Of a DNA stretch of 35,696 nt, positions 1 to 7,556 are shown in pieces. This stretch comes from Prochlorococcus sp. AG-363-B04 (GTDB taxonomy: Bacteria; Cyanobacteriota; Cyanobacteriia; PCC-6307; Cyanobiaceae): assembly GCA_003278465.1 (NCBI GenBank), contig QCFC01000016.1, positions 1-35,696 of the forward strand, in the 5' to 3' direction. How positions within the stretch are numbered: position 1 is the first letter of the stretch; every line of letters begins with the position of its first letter. The notes under the pieces were generated by a model. It ran no database searches and was not told where the DNA came from. It saw only the letters and a list, made by a program, of their open reading frames with translations. The position numbers were made by a program, and so were the translations under genes.

Positions 1-384
1 GACACAACTTGGCTCAAGTAATCTCAATAGGTCTTGACATCTTCTGGTGATTCTTTCAGAGATCTCTTTATTGTGAACATTTCCTGTCCTTTGGTGGTGT
101 AAAGCCATAGCTGTACTCATGGCAAGATTTCTTACTGTTAGATCAACTACCGACTCTCCAGCTTCTCTAAGTTGGATGATTAAAGGTTCTGGTAAGCGAT
201 CTAATAGTGGACAATCACTAGATAAGCTAGTAACAAAGAATCCTCGAGCACCATTACTTGTTGTTAATAAATCAGCAACCCTGTCTGCAATTACTTCATC
301 ACTTAATTCTCCATTCTCCCATGCGTTGCACCAAAGCATGGCGAACCTCAAAGACTGTTCGAAGCTAGGTGTCTTGTTGTTCAT
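1..384 (-). CDS. conserved hypothetical protein, partial at left edge
   Basis: A reverse-strand reading frame opens with ATG at 384 and stays open for 128 codons to the left edge, so the C-terminus is missing. The translation begins MNNKTPSFEQSLRFAMLWCN and is a soluble, mostly helical protein with no membrane segment. It contains ELSDEVIADRVADLLTT and, further on, a run reading CPLLDRLPEPLIIQLREAGE. I do not recognise a catalytic motif or a named family. It lies head to head with era, leaving 50 bp for both promoters. The forward-strand frame over the same bases looks like its shadow. The unbroken frame and protein-like composition support a real gene; the function is unknown. Confidence 0.75.
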   Translation of the reverse strand, partial: MNNKTPSFEQSLRFAMLWCNAWENGELSDEVIADRVADLLTTSNGARGFFVTSLSSDCPLLDRLPEPLIIQLREAGESVVDLTVRNLAMSTAMALHHQRTGNVHNKEISERITRRCQDLLRLLEPSCV

Positions 385-434
385 AGCTTTTGGACATTCT
401 GTGAGTAAGCCTATGGGTAAATCTTTTACAAGTC

Positions 435-1376
435 ATGTCATTGCTTAATTCAGTGCCTGAAGGATATAGATCAGGGTTTGTTGCTCTTATTGGAAGGCCA
501 AATGTTGGGAAATCGACCCTGCTTAATAGGCTTGTCGGTGAGAAGGTTGCTATCACCTCTCCAGTTGCTCAAACTACTAGAAATCGACTTCGGGCAATTA
601 TTACTAGAGATGATTCTCAATTGGTCATTGTTGATACTCCAGGTATTCATAAACCTCATCATTTGCTGGGAGAGCGTCTTGTTAAGAGTTCGCGTTGTCT
701 GATTGGTGAAGTAGATGCAATTCTTTTAATTCTTGATGCTTGTAAGATCCCAGGAAAGGGTGATTTGTTTATTGCAAAACTTCTAAAGAACATTCCCATA
801 CCAGTAACAGTTTGTCTTAATAAGTGGGATTTGGTTGATGAAGAGAGTAAAGACAGGACTTATAAAGATTATAAGGATTATTTGGTAGAGGAGTCATGGT
901 CTCTTTTTTGTTGTAGTGCAATTAATGGTTTGGGATGTATAGACATAATTAACAAGTTGGCTAGTAAATTACCTTTTGGACCTCAACTTTATCCATCAAA
1001 TATGGTTTGTGATCAACCAGAGAAACTCTTGATGGAAGAACTTATTAGGGAACAAATTCTTATTCATACTCGAGAAGAAGTTCCTCATAGTGTCGCAGTT
1101 AATATTGAAAAGATAGAAGAGATAACTCCAACCCAAAACCAAAGTAATGAGAACTGTACTGCAATTTTGGCCAATATAATTGTAGAAAGAAAAAGTCAGA
1201 AAGGAATACTTATAGGGAAGGGAGGAATAATGCTAAAAACAATTGGTAAAGCAGCTAGGCTTCATATTCAGACTTTGATAAATGGAAAAATCTATTTGGA
1301 ACTTTTTGTAAAGGTTGTTCCGAACTGGAGAAGCAAGTCTGCCCGTCTTAATGAATTAGGCTATAAGGGTAATTGA
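435..1376 (+). CDS. era: GTPase Era
   Basis: Era is a Ras-like GTPase that binds 16S rRNA near its 3' end and helps mature the 30S subunit. The 313-residue protein shows the G1 P-loop GRPNVGKS (residues 20-27), G3 DTPG (67-70), G4 NKWD (129-132) and a G5-like CSAI (from 160). A C-terminal KH RNA-binding region covers roughly residues 220-300 and includes GKGGIMLKTIGKAAR, a variant of the KH GxxG loop. The length is normal for the family. The start at 435 places the P-loop at the expected distance from the N-terminus. It is divergent from the partial gene at the left edge and is followed by trmD on the same strand after a 94-bp gap. Confidence 0.97.
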   Translation: MSLLNSVPEGYRSGFVALIGRPNVGKSTLLNRLVGEKVAITSPVAQTTRNRLRAIITRDDSQLVIVDTPGIHKPHHLLGERLVKSSRCLIGEVDAILLILDACKIPGKGDLFIAKLLKNIPIPVTVCLNKWDLVDEESKDRTYKDYKDYLVEESWSLFCCSAINGLGCIDIINKLASKLPFGPQLYPSNMVCDQPEKLLMEELIREQILIHTREEVPHSVAVNIEKIEEITPTQNQSNENCTAILANIIVERKSQKGILIGKGGIMLKTIGKAARLHIQTLINGKIYLELFVKVVPNWRSKSARLNELGYKGN

Positions 1377-1470
1377 TTCAAGTGGAATGTTTTATTGATC
1401 TAGTGATTAATTTTGACGGAATGATTTACATTGATCAAATTTCCCGATTTTCTGAAGGTCCTTCTTATAA

Positions 1471-2274
1471 ATGGAGCAGAGAATAGTGCCTAATTCTTTT
1501 CGTTTTGATGCTGTTAGCTTGGCTCCACAAGTGTTCTCGTCTTTGGAAGAATTAGGAGTAATAGGACGTGCTTTTGGTTCAGGTATCGCTGATTTACATG
1601 TCCATAATCCAAGGGATTTTACTGTTGACCGATATCGGAAAGTTGATGATGAGCCATATGGTGGAGGTGCTGGGATGGTTCTGAAACCAGAACCATTTTT
1701 TTCTGCAATTGAATCTATTCCTGTTTTGGAACGCAGAAGAATTCTTTTGATGTCTCCTCAGGGACGTCTACTCACACAGTCAGATTTAAAACGTTGGGCT
1801 GTTGAATATGATCAGATTGTTCTTATTTGTGGCCAATATGAAGGATTCGATGAGCGCATTAGAAGCCTTGCAGATGAAGAAATTTCTACAGGAGACTTCG
1901 TTCTTACAGGAGGAGAATTACCTGCAATGATAATTATTAATGGGATTGTACGTCTACTTCCGGGCACTCTTGGAACCGCGGAGTCTTTAATGGAAGAAAG
2001 CCATTGCGAGTTTCTATTGGAACATCCTCATTACACTCGTCCAGCAAATTTTCGTGAAATGGTTGTTCCAGAAGTTTTACGTAGTGGAGATCATCTTTCT
2101 ATTTCAAAATGGCGCAATCATCAAAGGTTGCTGCGCACGAAAGATAGAAGACCTGATCTTTATTCTAGGTGGTTAGCGAAGACGAGTTCTGTTATGTCAG
2201 AAAAAAAAACCTCTGATTTTGAAAGTATGCAATTCCATGTAGGAAAGGAAACTCAGATTTACCCAGATTGGTAA
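1471..2274 (+). CDS. trmD: tRNA (guanine-37-N1)-methyltransferase TrmD
   Basis: TrmD methylates N1 of G37 next to the anticodon of tRNAs reading CUN, CCN and CGG, using S-adenosylmethionine, and so guards the reading frame. The protein begins close to the typical start (FRFDAVSLAP, residues 10-19). It has PYGGGAGMV (62-70) and the trefoil-knot SAM site LICGQYEGFDERI (118-130) followed by ISTGDFVLTGGELPA (138-152). At 267 residues it is somewhat longer than the usual 230-250. The extra residues are a polar C-terminal tail after the RWLAK segment. The start at 1471 gives about nine residues before the conserved FRFD; a GTG six codons in is possible. era lies upstream. Confidence 0.96.
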   Translation: MEQRIVPNSFRFDAVSLAPQVFSSLEELGVIGRAFGSGIADLHVHNPRDFTVDRYRKVDDEPYGGGAGMVLKPEPFFSAIESIPVLERRRILLMSPQGRLLTQSDLKRWAVEYDQIVLICGQYEGFDERIRSLADEEISTGDFVLTGGELPAMIIINGIVRLLPGTLGTAESLMEESHCEFLLEHPHYTRPANFREMVVPEVLRSGDHLSISKWRNHQRLLRTKDRRPDLYSRWLAKTSSVMSEKKTSDFESMQFHVGKETQIYPDW

Positions 2275-3050
2275 CCGATTCGAGTTGAAGCAGGATTGTC
2301 TTAAGTGTTTTTGATGGAATAGGTCATGTATAGATAAATTGCAGAAGTTATCTGACAATGAAACTAAAATGACAGAAGTACTGAAAAAGTAGAGTTCAGA
2401 TGTTGTTTTGAATGTTTTAAATGTAATTTTAAAGAAAGAGCATTTACTTTACTGCAAGATCAAAACTTAAATACTCAATCTAAGCTCGCATCTAAATTCA
2501 AGCAAGAGAGACAAGCCATGAAATATTTGCTGATTGCTACTTCCTCATTGACTCTGTTTCCCTAGGTTTGTATTTCTCTTTACATAACCATCAACTTCTC
2601 ATCCGACGAGATGGGATTTTCATTCGTTGTTGTTACTCTCGATTCCTGGATTCACATTCAAGGATGCGTGATGCTCAATTACGGGAGCTTGCTCCATGCT
2701 TATCTCGTTGTTGTCTGTACTTTCGCTTGCTGTAATAATAACTTCTCCTAAGTTAACTCTAAACATATTAGAATTAGATTCCGTTTGATTATGAATTTCC
2801 ATTCATCAGAAAAGAGACATGAATTAATAGTAATTTAATAATAGCAAATTAATTTTAGTCTGCTTACATCGATTATTACAGAAAAATAATTGTAACTCTT
2901 ATAAAATTTAAAGTTTAGAGACAGGAAGTAAGGTGTTTGCAAATAAAAATAGTATATTAGAGCTCTCGGTAGGTTATTTAAATCATATAAATCTGTATGA
3001 AAGTCAATGGTGTGATATCTCTTGTATTTGAAAGAATTAGTATATGATTA
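2275..3050. other. AT-rich gene-poor stretch between trmD and the oxygenase-like gene
   Basis: This 776-bp stretch holds no convincing long gene. A forward frame at 2518-2565 encodes only 15 residues (MKYLLIATSSLTLFP) and then stops. It resembles the first half of a signal peptide, so it may be the stump of a lost exported protein. A 60-codon reverse frame at 2620-2802 is listed separately. From about 2810 to 3050 the DNA is extremely AT-rich with no open frame, and it lies downstream of the reverse-strand gene that ends at 3051. No clear terminator hairpin was found. Confidence 0.6.
2620..2802 (-). CDS. possible small acidic protein of 60 residues
   Basis: An ATG-started reverse frame encodes a 60-residue hydrophilic protein containing FRVNLGEVIITASESTD and ending in an asparagine- and glutamate-rich tail. 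It has no cysteine pair, signal peptide or membrane segment and no family I recognise. No strong Shine-Dalgarno sequence precedes the start. It sits alone in AT-rich DNA between trmD and the oxygenase-like gene. Its codons use G and C more than the flanking DNA, which mildly favours coding, but a chance frame of this length is possible. Treat it as tentative. Confidence 0.3.
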   Translation of the reverse strand: MEIHNQTESNSNMFRVNLGEVIITASESTDNNEISMEQAPVIEHHASLNVNPGIESNNNE

Positions 3051-3956
3051 TTATATCTTAAATAGTTGAATAGTATCTATAGTTTGACCTGAAACGACTA
3101 CACTCCTCCTTTCACAGGTTTGATTAAATATAGGTTCTACTCCGTGGATACTTACAGGTGTATTCAAAAAAACTACTGCTGTGTTGGCTTCATATGGGAT
3201 TAAAGAGAAAAGGTTACCCTTCCCTTTCATGATTTGCCTCCCTGCTCCTATTCTTTTGTCATATACAATTTCCTCTCTATCTAATTTATTTTCGTATAAT
3301 TCTAACCCTCCCCCTGTCGACTTGTCACTTTTGTCTCGCATATACAAGATAATTGTATAGATTTGAGATGCGTGATCTATATGGGCTGTTCTACTTGAAA
3401 AGCCAGATTCTTGAGGTTTATTATTAACAAAGACACAATGAGTTTGTAATGGTTTTTTGGGATTTATCACAGGTATTCCTGTTTGTGGATTAACCTTTCT
3501 TCTACTAATTTGACCTTTATAATTATCGATAAATTGAGATAGGTGAGGGTAACATAAATCAAGATATTTACCTAATATTTCTTTGCATATATATCTAAAG
3601 AAGAAGTTGCTTGTATGAAAATCAATGTAATTAGTCCATACCTTACTCAAGAAAGTAGATTCACTTGAAGGAGGAAGGTAAAGTCTTTTAGTATGACCTC
3701 TATCATCTCTGCAATATCTACTTATTAATGCACTATCATATCCTTCGTAAGGAACTATATTATCCTCCTGTTTATTTTTAAATTGATTAATTGTTGAGGT
3801 TGTATAATAATTAAGCGGATGCGTTGAGTCTAATGCATCGTATATATCTTGTGGTAATGCATTCTTAATTACAATATGAGGAAAAGGATGGGCCTTTACA
3901 TCGTCAACTTTTACGCTGGATAAAACATTAACATCACTATTGCTAGGGTATGGCAT
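3051..3956 (-). CDS. 2OG-Fe(II) oxygenase-like protein
   Basis: The 301-residue protein has the sequence signature of the 2-oxoglutarate/Fe(II)-dependent dioxygenase fold. The HxD iron ligands are in AHIDHA (His192, Asp194). Next comes a strand-turn segment GGGLELY (216-222). The distal histidine is in SIHGVEP (His271), and an arginine about 12 residues later (Arg283/284) could bind the 2-oxoglutarate carboxylate. Such enzymes hydroxylate or otherwise oxidise proteins, lipids, sugars or small molecules; the substrate here cannot be told. There is no signal peptide, so it is probably cytoplasmic. It is the only reverse-strand gene between era and larB and is flanked by AT-rich DNA on both sides, suggesting insertion between trmD and ispF (inference). 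A second protein with the same motif order but little obvious similarity lies at 21865-22680. Confidence 0.7.
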   Translation of the reverse strand: MPYPSNSDVNVLSSVKVDDVKAHPFPHIVIKNALPQDIYDALDSTHPLNYYTTSTINQFKNKQEDNIVPYEGYDSALISRYCRDDRGHTKRLYLPPSSESTFLSKVWTNYIDFHTSNFFFRYICKEILGKYLDLCYPHLSQFIDNYKGQISRRKVNPQTGIPVINPKKPLQTHCVFVNNKPQESGFSSRTAHIDHASQIYTIILYMRDKSDKSTGGGLELYENKLDREEIVYDKRIGAGRQIMKGKGNLFSLIPYEANTAVVFLNTPVSIHGVEPIFNQTCERRSVVVSGQTIDTIQLFKI

Positions 3957-4185
3957 ACAACTCTGTCTAGTTCCTTGGTGTTTAATTATTTTAGTATATT
4001 AAAGCATATAGAAGTGTTGTTATATTTAAATCTTCCTTGTTTTGTACTTTCGCTTGCTTCGCTCAGAACTAAAATGAATTCGTACAGAAGTTTTCTGAAG
4101 CGAGCGGTTTTGGATTCATTCACAAATGTTGTTATTGAATCAAAGATGCGTCACAGATTGATTCCCTCCCTCGAAATCCCTTGCT

Positions 4186-4686
4186 ATGACTGACTCAATT
4201 CCACAGTTCCGCATCGGGAATGGTTATGATATCCATCGCTTAGTACCTAAAAGACCATTAATTATTGGAGGGGTGAGGCTTGATCATCCTGAAGGATTAG
4301 GACTTGAGGGACATAGTGATGCTGATGTGCTAATTCATGCTGTTATGGATGCTCTTTTAGGCTCTTTGTCATTAGGGGATATTGGTAAATTCTTTCCTCC
4401 TGATGATCCTCAGTGGAAGGGTGCAAATAGTTTAACTTTGCTTGATAAAGTTGCAGATTTGGTTAAAGATCGAGGATGGAAAGTAGTTAATTTAGACTCT
4501 GTAGTCATAGCAGAAAAACCTAAACTCAAACCTCATATAGAATTCATGAGAAGAAATCTTGCTGAGACTATGAATATAAGTGTAGAAAATGTTGGGATCA
4601 AAGCAACTACTAATGAGAATTTGGGCCCAGAAGGCAGAGAAGAGGGAATAAGTAGTCATGCTGTGGTACTTATAGAGCGAAGATGA
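4186..4686 (+). CDS. ispF: 2-C-methyl-D-erythritol 2,4-cyclodiphosphate synthase
   Basis: IspF converts CDP-methylerythritol 2-phosphate to the cyclic diphosphate with release of CMP, a middle step of the MEP isoprenoid pathway that feeds carotenoids, phytol and quinones. The protein has the metal site residues Asp15 and His17 in GYDIHRL and His51 in [18 protein letters not shown]. The C-terminus carries the conserved KATTNENLG and [11 protein letters not shown] segments. Its 166 residues match the family. The start at 4186 puts GYDIH at the standard position. It overlaps the next gene by 4 bp (ATGA), indicating translational coupling with the TIGR03792-type gene. Confidence 0.97.
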   Translation: MTDSIPQFRIGNGYDIHRLVPKRPLIIGGVRLDHPEGLGLEGHSDADVLIHAVMDALLGSLSLGDIGKFFPPDDPQWKGANSLTLLDKVADLVKDRGWKVVNLDSVVIAEKPKLKPHIEFMRRNLAETMNISVENVGIKATTNENLGPEGREEGISSHAVVLIERR

Positions 4687-5138
4687 GAATTCTTTATTTT
4701 CCGCAAATTCAAAAAAAATTGTCTTTATTAATCACTGTTATATTTTTATTGATGATGGTTTTGTTAGTCCTTTCCGAAAAGGCATTTTCTCAATCTATGG
4801 CTGTAAATGGAACTAATGTTAATCATGTGATTGAGCATTTACGCTTAAAAGTTTCTTCTGATTCGCAGAGTGCTTGGCTGAAAGCTGAGAAAGGTAGTTG
4901 GGGACCTTGGCTTGATAAGCAAAAGGGTTTTTTAGGCAGACAACTTTTGTGGGATGAGCAAAGACAAGAAGCAATTTTGCTTATCACTTGGGAAAGTCGT
5001 GATCTTTGGAAAGCTATTCCTAAGTTGGAGTTGGATCTTGTTCAAGAGAAATTTGAAAGAATTGCTCGTGAAGAAACAGGACAGAAAAGTGGGAATCCTT
5101 TCCCTCTTGAATTTGAGGGTGAGCTTTTACCCCAGTGA
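4683..5138 (+). CDS. cyanobacterial TIGR03792-like protein with N-terminal membrane anchor
   Basis: The protein has 151 residues. Residues 13-31 form a hydrophobic segment that could be an uncleaved anchor or a signal peptide. The rest resembles the cyanobacterial family TIGR03792: it has an IEHLRLKV strand, a W-rich region, the characteristic [12 protein letters not shown], then [14 protein letters not shown]. This pattern suggests a small ferredoxin-like (dimeric alpha-beta barrel) domain. No function is established for the family. Its ATG overlaps the ispF stop and its own TGA overlaps the GTG start of larB, so the three genes form a tightly coupled operon. The family assignment is from memory of the sequence pattern and is moderately sure. 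Confidence 0.7.
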   Translation: MRILYFPQIQKKLSLLITVIFLLMMVLLVLSEKAFSQSMAVNGTNVNHVIEHLRLKVSSDSQSAWLKAEKGSWGPWLDKQKGFLGRQLLWDEQRQEAILLITWESRDLWKAIPKLELDLVQEKFERIAREETGQKSGNPFPLEFEGELLPQ

Positions 5139-5794
5139 GCATTAAGCAGGCGCGCTTGGATTTAAATCGTCGAAAGCGCCTTGGAATGGTTGAGGCAATT
5201 TGGGGTGAAAATAAGACTAGTGAGCAAATAGTCGAAATATTGAAATGCCTTCATTCAGCTGGGGAGTTGGCATTAGTTACAAGGGTTAATTCTGAGAAGG
5301 CTAAAGAAACAAAGGAACTTCTTGAAAACGTCGAGTTTCATTCTGAAGCTCGATGTTTAACACTTGGTTCACCAGCTGAAAAAAACCCTCTTTTGGGAGA
5401 GGTAGTAGTACTTGGTGGTGGAACAAGTGATCTTTACGTTGCATCTGAGGCTGAGTTGGCTTTGAGATGGCATGGAATTCAGACAGATCTTCTCTTGGAT
5501 GTTGGAGTGGCTGGATTGTCGAGGTTGCTAAATCAATTGGACAGATTGAAAAGTGCAAAGGTATTGATCGCTTGTGCTGGCATGGAGGGAGCTCTACCAA
5601 CTGTGCTAGCAGGTCTGGTCCCTCAACCTGTAATTGGCGTTCCTGTTTCAGTTGGGTATGGAGTCAGCTTGGGAGGTAAAACAGCACTTGAAGGAATGCT
5701 CGCTAGTTGTGCACCTGGGCTGGTAGTGGTGAATATTGATAACGGATATGGTGCCGCCATGGCAGCTTTGAGGATTCTAAAAAAGGATTTTTAA
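5135..5794 (+). CDS. larB: LarB/CpmA-type nicotinate mononucleotide carboxylase-like protein
   Basis: The 219-residue protein matches LarB, which carboxylates and cleaves nicotinic acid adenine dinucleotide to make pyridinium-3,5-biscarboxylate mononucleotide, the first step to the nickel-pincer nucleotide. The C-terminal half is a PurE-like domain with VLGGGTSDL (92-100), CAGMEGALP (147-155), GVPVSVGYG (168-176) and the SCAPG segment (191-195) whose cysteine is catalytic in LarB. Cyanobacterial members were named circadian phase modifier CpmA in Synechococcus elongatus. The start is GTG at 5135, overlapping the upstream TGA. No larC, larE or lactate racemase gene is in the window, so a role in nickel cofactor synthesis is unproven here. 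Confidence 0.9.
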   Translation: MSIKQARLDLNRRKRLGMVEAIWGENKTSEQIVEILKCLHSAGELALVTRVNSEKAKETKELLENVEFHSEARCLTLGSPAEKNPLLGEVVVLGGGTSDLYVASEAELALRWHGIQTDLLLDVGVAGLSRLLNQLDRLKSAKVLIACAGMEGALPTVLAGLVPQPVIGVPVSVGYGVSLGGKTALEGMLASCAPGLVVVNIDNGYGAAMAALRILKKDF

Positions 5795-5823
5795 ATTCTT
5801 TGGGCTCAACAATGAGATTTCAG

Positions 5824-5979
5824 TTAGTTTGATGCGATCTGATTTACTTCTTTAGGAGATAGTTCAAGGAGTTCCTCAACCCATAGGCGCATAGGTTTTG
5901 GTAATCGGTTTTGTTGATAACGCATTAACGCTTCTATCAAGACTGGTGTGTTTACCCAATGAATTGGAGATCTTCTCAT
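5824..5979 (-). CDS. small conserved-looking protein of 51 residues (possibly the end of a broken gene)
   Basis: A 51-residue reverse frame starts with ATG at 5979, preceded by GAGG at good spacing (GAGGACTAATG). The product begins MRRSPIHWVNTPVLIEALMR and contains the amphipathic helix LWVEELLELSPKEV, with codon use typical of real genes. It lies convergent to larB, whose stop is 29 bp away. It is in the same frame as the segment at 6046-6213, separated by two in-frame TGA codons, so it may be the 3' part of a decayed longer gene or an independent small gene. I do not recognise the family. Confidence 0.5.
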   Translation of the reverse strand: MRRSPIHWVNTPVLIEALMRYQQNRLPKPMRLWVEELLELSPKEVNQIASN

Positions 5980-6045
5980 TAGTCCTCATGCATTAGACGA
6001 AGGGTGAGGTAAAGAAGAGGACTTAGCAAGTGTTTGGGAGAGGAT

Positions 6046-6213
6046 TCAGTTTGAATCGTTGTATTTGGTACCAAGTCTTGATAGCTCGTTGCTGTGATTA
6101 GTGGTTTCCACGTCTTTTAGACGACTTATAAGCTCAGACAAATCTCTGTCAGCCAATTCGCCATTGGTCTGCCACTTCATTGCGCGGGTGTTGGAGCGAG
6201 GTGCAGCAGACAA
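6046..6213 (-). pseudogene. possible small gene or 5' part of a decayed gene
   Basis: A reverse frame from a TTG at 6213 (or an ATG at 6180) to a TGA at 6046 encodes up to 55 residues. It reads SAAPRSNTRAMKWQTNGEL and then a helix-forming ADRDLSELISRLKDVE. The composition looks like protein, but neither start has a recognisable Shine-Dalgarno sequence. The frame continues after the TGA through 19 more sense codons to a second TGA at 5986-5988 and then into the 51-residue frame at 5824-5979. This arrangement suggests one ancestral gene of about 130 codons cut by two stops, but two adjacent tiny genes cannot be excluded. Confidence 0.35.
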
Positions 6214-6341
6214 TTTGAGTTTCTAAAAAATTAGTCCCATTAATGTATCTGTGTTGAAGCCCTGATTTGGTTTGTGTAGCACAATATTAGTGGAAGATAT
6301 TCTAAAGATTCTAATTAAGCAGTATTTAATTGGTGTATGGG

Positions 6342-7319
6342 TCACATGTGTTGAAGGTTTGGATAAGTCGTTAGGAGTTCTTCTGCGCTCAAAACATCTC
6401 CGCTGCCATCGGGTTGCCAAATTATTTCTAATGCAATTAGATCTGTAGAAGATAGAGATCCTAGATTTCGCAAGTTTAATTGAAGATTTTCGTTGTTGAA
6501 GGTATCTTTTTGGCTGATTGGATTGCTTTTTGATGCGACTAAAATTGTTACGACAATAAATTCATTTGTTTTGTCAGCATCGCCAGATTGAGATTCTGAG
6601 AACTCTCTATTCAATTTTTCTCCGGAGACGTTGTAAGTCAACTCCTTAGATAATTTGCTGCGCTCAGTTAATGACAGCTTGTTGAAGGTCATTTCTGCAG
6701 AGCTAAAAGGAACGCTTCCTGTTTCGATATTTGAGTAAACCCAAAGTTCTGGTTGCCTTAACAAAGCAAGAGTTGTTTCTTGTAGAACTTTTTGGAGGCC
6801 AGATGATTTGCTTGTATCTGCTGATTCTGCAAGTTTACGAAGGTCTTGCTGAAGTCCTTTGGCGCTTGCCAATAGACCAATCTGAATCTGAAGCATAGTT
6901 ATGGGCCCTTGAGGGCTGCTCTCAATTTGACTTGACCTGTTAAAACTTTGAAAGTTTGTTCCGCGAAGAGAGTTGATTATTGCTCCAGTTATTGCCATTA
7001 GGACTAGGAAACCAAATAACCCGCCTCCTCCAAATCCAAATATCGGTATTAGGAAAGGGAAGCCAATCCCACCTCCTCGACGATATCCACCGCCATACCC
7101 CCCTCGATATCCACCGCCATAACCCCCTCGGTATCCACCGCCGCCAGTCCTAGGCATTGAGGGGGCTCTAAAACTCCCACCTCCTATCCGACCTCCACTT
7201 GCAGCCTCGCTAGTATTTGGTTGAAAGAATAGGAGTCCGACTATTAGTAGAGGAGTTAATAGCTTTGTAAGCAAGCGTCGAAAAAAAACACTTGACTTTG
7301 TGAGAGTTGTTTGGGCCAA
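6342..7319 (-). CDS. DUF1517 family membrane/secreted protein
   Basis: The 325-residue protein begins with a signal-peptide-like region (residues 12-40: basic, then LLTPLLIVGLLFF, ending SEAASGG). A glycine/tyrosine/arginine-rich segment follows (41-85) with repeats of GGYGGGYR. Next is a hydrophobic stretch (about 86-115) and a soluble C-terminal domain of about 200 residues. This order is characteristic of DUF1517 (PF07466), found in cyanobacteria and chloroplasts. The domain's role is not established; membrane or thylakoid location is likely from the N-terminus. It is on the same strand as thiS, 24 bp downstream of it, so it could be read through from thiE-thiS. Confidence 0.85.
   Translation of the reverse strand: MAQTTLTKSSVFFRRLLTKLLTPLLIVGLLFFQPNTSEAASGGRIGGGSFRAPSMPRTGGGGYRGGYGGGYRGGYGGGYRRGGGIGFPFLIPIFGFGGGGLFGFLVLMAITGAIINSLRGTNFQSFNRSSQIESSPQGPITMLQIQIGLLASAKGLQQDLRKLAESADTSKSSGLQKVLQETTLALLRQPELWVYSNIETGSVPFSSAEMTFNKLSLTERSKLSKELTYNVSGEKLNREFSESQSGDADKTNEFIVVTILVASKSNPISQKDTFNNENLQLNLRNLGSLSSTDLIALEIIWQPDGSGDVLSAEELLTTYPNLQHM
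7081..7145. repeat. 24-bp coding tandem repeat in the DUF1517 gene
   Basis: Two nearly perfect 24-bp units (7081-7104 and 7105-7128) and part of a third encode the glycine-rich octapeptide GGYRGGYG-type repeat of the DUF1517 protein. Copy number could vary between strains by slippage. Confidence 0.8.
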
Positions 7320-7343
7320 GTGGAGTTGTCAGTTGCATTGATT

Positions 7344-7556
7344 TTAAGAGCCGCCGCCAACAATTGTGACAATCTCAAGCTTGTCACCATCTTTAATTTT
7401 TTGAGTATCCCATTTCTTCGGGGCCAAGATTGCACCATTCAATTCCACTACGATGAGAGAAGGATTGAAATCAAGTTTTTTTATTACTTTGGTCAGAGTT
7501 GCCTCTTGAGTTGTTAATTTGATTTCCTTTATTTCACCATTGACTTCTAGATTCAT
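7344..7556 (-). CDS. thiS: sulfur carrier protein ThiS
   Basis: ThiS is a ubiquitin-like carrier. Its C-terminal glycine is adenylated and thiocarboxylated, and it then donates sulfur to the thiazole ring of thiamin in the ThiG reaction. The 70-residue protein starts MNLEVNGE and has the beta-grasp pattern with IVVELNGAIL and DGDKLEIVTIVGGG near the end. Unlike the standard form ending in Gly-Gly, it ends GGGS, so one serine follows the last glycine. The ATG overlaps the thiE stop by 4 bp (7553-7556), so the pair is translationally coupled. Confidence 0.93.
   Translation of the reverse strand: MNLEVNGEIKEIKLTTQEATLTKVIKKLDFNPSLIVVELNGAILAPKKWDTQKIKDGDKLEIVTIVGGGS

Noticed and set aside
119-448. 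Forward frame of 109 codons at the left edge.
   Set aside because: The reverse strand is open over the same bases to the edge with better protein composition and an ATG at 384; the forward frame runs into the era start and looks like its shadow.
3975-4193. Forward frame of 72 codons between the oxygenase-like gene and ispF.
   Set aside because: No ribosome-binding site, odd composition and overlap into the ispF start; likely a chance frame in AT-rich DNA.
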